Assembly (NCBI RefSeq): GCF_042646065.1
Contig: NZ_JBHRTA010000018.1
Coordinates: forward strand, 1 to 7,013
Reading direction: 5' to 3'
Source of the DNA: Parapedobacter deserti
Lineage (GTDB): Bacteria > Bacteroidota > Bacteroidia > Sphingobacteriales > Sphingobacteriaceae
Length of the DNA stretch: 7,013 nucleotides
Made by a program: the position numbers and the translations under genes. Positions 6,422 to 7,013 of the stretch are shown piece after piece. Each line of letters opens with the position of its first letter. Positions within the stretch are counted from its first letter, which is position 1. Below the pieces are notes generated by a model. The model did not search any database and was not told where the DNA came from. It worked only from the letters and a program-made list of their open reading frames with translations.

Positions 6422-6620
6422 TCAAAAGATCCTGGGCGGTTTTCAATTTGAGTTTCCCCTGTTTGTGCAGACGCACCTGTTCGGCGGCTTCTTTAAGGTC
6501 ATCCCAAAGTTCAGCACCAGCTATCGACATAGGTTTTGCTTTTTTTATAAAGGCAAGGCTTTTTAGAACTTTCATTCCGAAAGTTGCTTCATTATCAGGA
6601 ATTTCAACTATCACCTTCAT
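6411..6620 (-). CDS. Cognate antitoxin of the RelE-like toxin
   Basis: This 69-residue protein is encoded directly upstream of the toxin and overlaps it by 11 bases. It begins MKVIVEIPDNEATFGMKVLKSL, a short beta-strand then helix, and continues with a long charged helical region (WDDLKEAAEQVRLHKQGK) ending LKTAQDLLNEL. The C-terminal half probably wraps around the toxin. The N-terminal strand could be a small dimer or DNA-binding unit for self-repression, but I see no clear ribbon-helix-helix or HTH motif. The start has only AT-rich sequence upstream, as is common in Bacteroidetes, and a -7 box lies 45 bases away. The family is familiar as a Bacteroidales hypothetical next to RelE-like toxins; the antitoxin role is inferred from position and size. 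Confidence 0.8.
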   Translation of the reverse strand: MKVIVEIPDNEATFGMKVLKSLAFIKKAKPMSIAGAELWDDLKEAAEQVRLHKQGKLKLKTAQDLLNEL

Positions 6621-6664
6621 TTTCTATATCTTTTTAAATGACTTATATGTTCAATGCTCTTTTA

Positions 6665-6672
6665 CAAAAATA
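6665..6672 (-). promoter_or_regulatory. -7 element TATTTTTG of the toxin-antitoxin operon
   Basis: On the minus strand these bases read TATTTTTG, an exact TAnnTTTG match, 45 bases before the antitoxin ATG. The -33 region has no good TTTG. The surrounding AT-rich stretch 6621-6700 carries no gene. Confidence 0.5.
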
Positions 6673-6706
6673 GCAATTATTTTCAGCATTTCGCTTATCA
6701 TCCAGC

Positions 6707-6734
6707 GTAGCCTGGCCTATCGTTCGAAGGCTAC
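6707..6734. repeat. Inverted repeat at the start of leader copy B
   Basis: GTAGCC (6707-6712) and GGCTAC (6729-6734) are inverted copies around 16 bases, with a further CGTAGC/GCTACG pairing choice just outside. Copy A keeps only a weaker GCC/GGGC version, so its importance is unsure. Confidence 0.35.
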
Positions 6735-6908
6735 CTTGCTACGACGGACGGCTAACCTTCATAAGCACGAACTCAAAAACAAACTAAACCTTACAGTCAA
6801 TAGATCCGTAAAAAAACTATCTTTGGTTGTGTAACCGTTCCTTGAGAAGAGCAAAATCCGGCTGTAAGAAAAACGGCCGGAACGTCGGAAATGCGCGCAA
6901 GGTCATTA
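6726..6908 (+). repeat. Conserved cassette leader, copy B
   Basis: This is the second copy of the leader at 4373-4609. It shares GACGGACGGCTAACC, AAGCACGAAC, TATCTTTGG, TTGAG, AATCCGGCTGTAAG and GGCCGGAACG in the same order, but its middle is about 50 bases shorter. It contains the -7 box at 6818-6825 and the 23-base hairpin at 6858-6880. No coding frame is seen. It ends where the RHS fragment of locus 3 begins, exactly as in copy A. Confidence 0.7.
6818..6825 (+). promoter_or_regulatory. -7 element TATCTTTG in leader copy B
   Basis: The same eight bases as 4519-4526, matching TAnnTTTG, and preceded by an A run. Its retention in two otherwise diverged leaders supports a real promoter, although the -33 box is weak. 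Confidence 0.45.
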
Positions 6909-7013
6909 GATTACGGCGCGAGGCTGTATGATTTTGTAGTCGGGAAAAGCGTGGATCCATTGGCGGAGCGTTCGACAATGTGTCGCCCTACAATTACGGG
7001 ATGAACAATCCGA
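6909..7013 (+). pseudogene. Decayed RHS core fragment of a third cassette (3' partial)
   Basis: Translation from 6909 gives DYGARLYDFVVGK and SVDPLAE, the end of an RHS core, then a frame break near 6967-6972. In the next frame it reads FDNVSPYNYGMNNP up to the window edge. The expected FG or WG between VVGK and SVDP is missing. It starts at the same RHS residue as locus 2, but its sequence (SVDPLAE, YNYGMNNP) belongs to a different RHS subgroup, so this is not a simple duplication. A toxin tip and immunity gene may follow beyond the window. Confidence 0.75.

Noticed and set aside
1..7013. CRISPR array, tRNA or rRNA genes, DNA-transposon insertion sequence
   Set aside because: No regularly spaced short repeats, no cloverleaf or rRNA-like sequence, and no transposase or terminal inverted repeats seen; the intron is the only clear mobile element.

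Overview
The window looks like an accessory region of a Bacteroidales-type genome. The reasons are RHS proteins of the Bacteroidetes style (NGKELQ, DYGARFYDPVIGRF, DPDG), -7 elements matching the Bacteroidetes promoter core TAnnTTTG, a class IIC group II intron, and a RelE-like toxin with a short antitoxin of a kind common in gut Bacteroidales. The genus cannot be told from the sequence.

From left to right there are three RHS 'tip' loci. Locus 1 (2-2065) is the 3' part of a long RHS/YD-repeat protein, broken by one ambiguous base at 366. It carries a C-terminal toxin tip, overlaps an Imm27-like immunity gene by 4 bases, and ends in a rho-independent terminator. A complete class IIC group II intron (2068-3964, with its reverse transcriptase) sits directly behind that terminator. 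A small XRE-type HTH regulator (3965-4300, minus strand) has its stop codon on the first bases after the intron.

Locus 2 (about 4373-5719) is a displaced RHS tip cassette. It has a leader of about 235 bp, a very short piece of RHS core starting at DYGARFYDPVIGR and frameshifted in a G run, an unrecognised His-rich toxin-like tip, a putative immunity gene and a terminator. It is followed by a second convergent XRE gene (5722 to about 6012, minus strand), which carries an in-frame TGA. A minus-strand antitoxin/RelE-like toxin pair (6083-6620) separates this from locus 3 (6726-7013). Locus 3 repeats the leader and again joins a decayed RHS core fragment at the same DYGAR point, then runs off the window.

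The overall picture is one expressed RHS toxin/immunity gene followed by an array of silent or decaying replacement tips. Each tip enters RHS homology at the same short seam, and both sets of tip and immunity genes end in a terminator facing an XRE gene. This resembles the orphan rhs-CT modules known from enterobacteria. The conserved leader and the paired XRE genes are the least explained parts.
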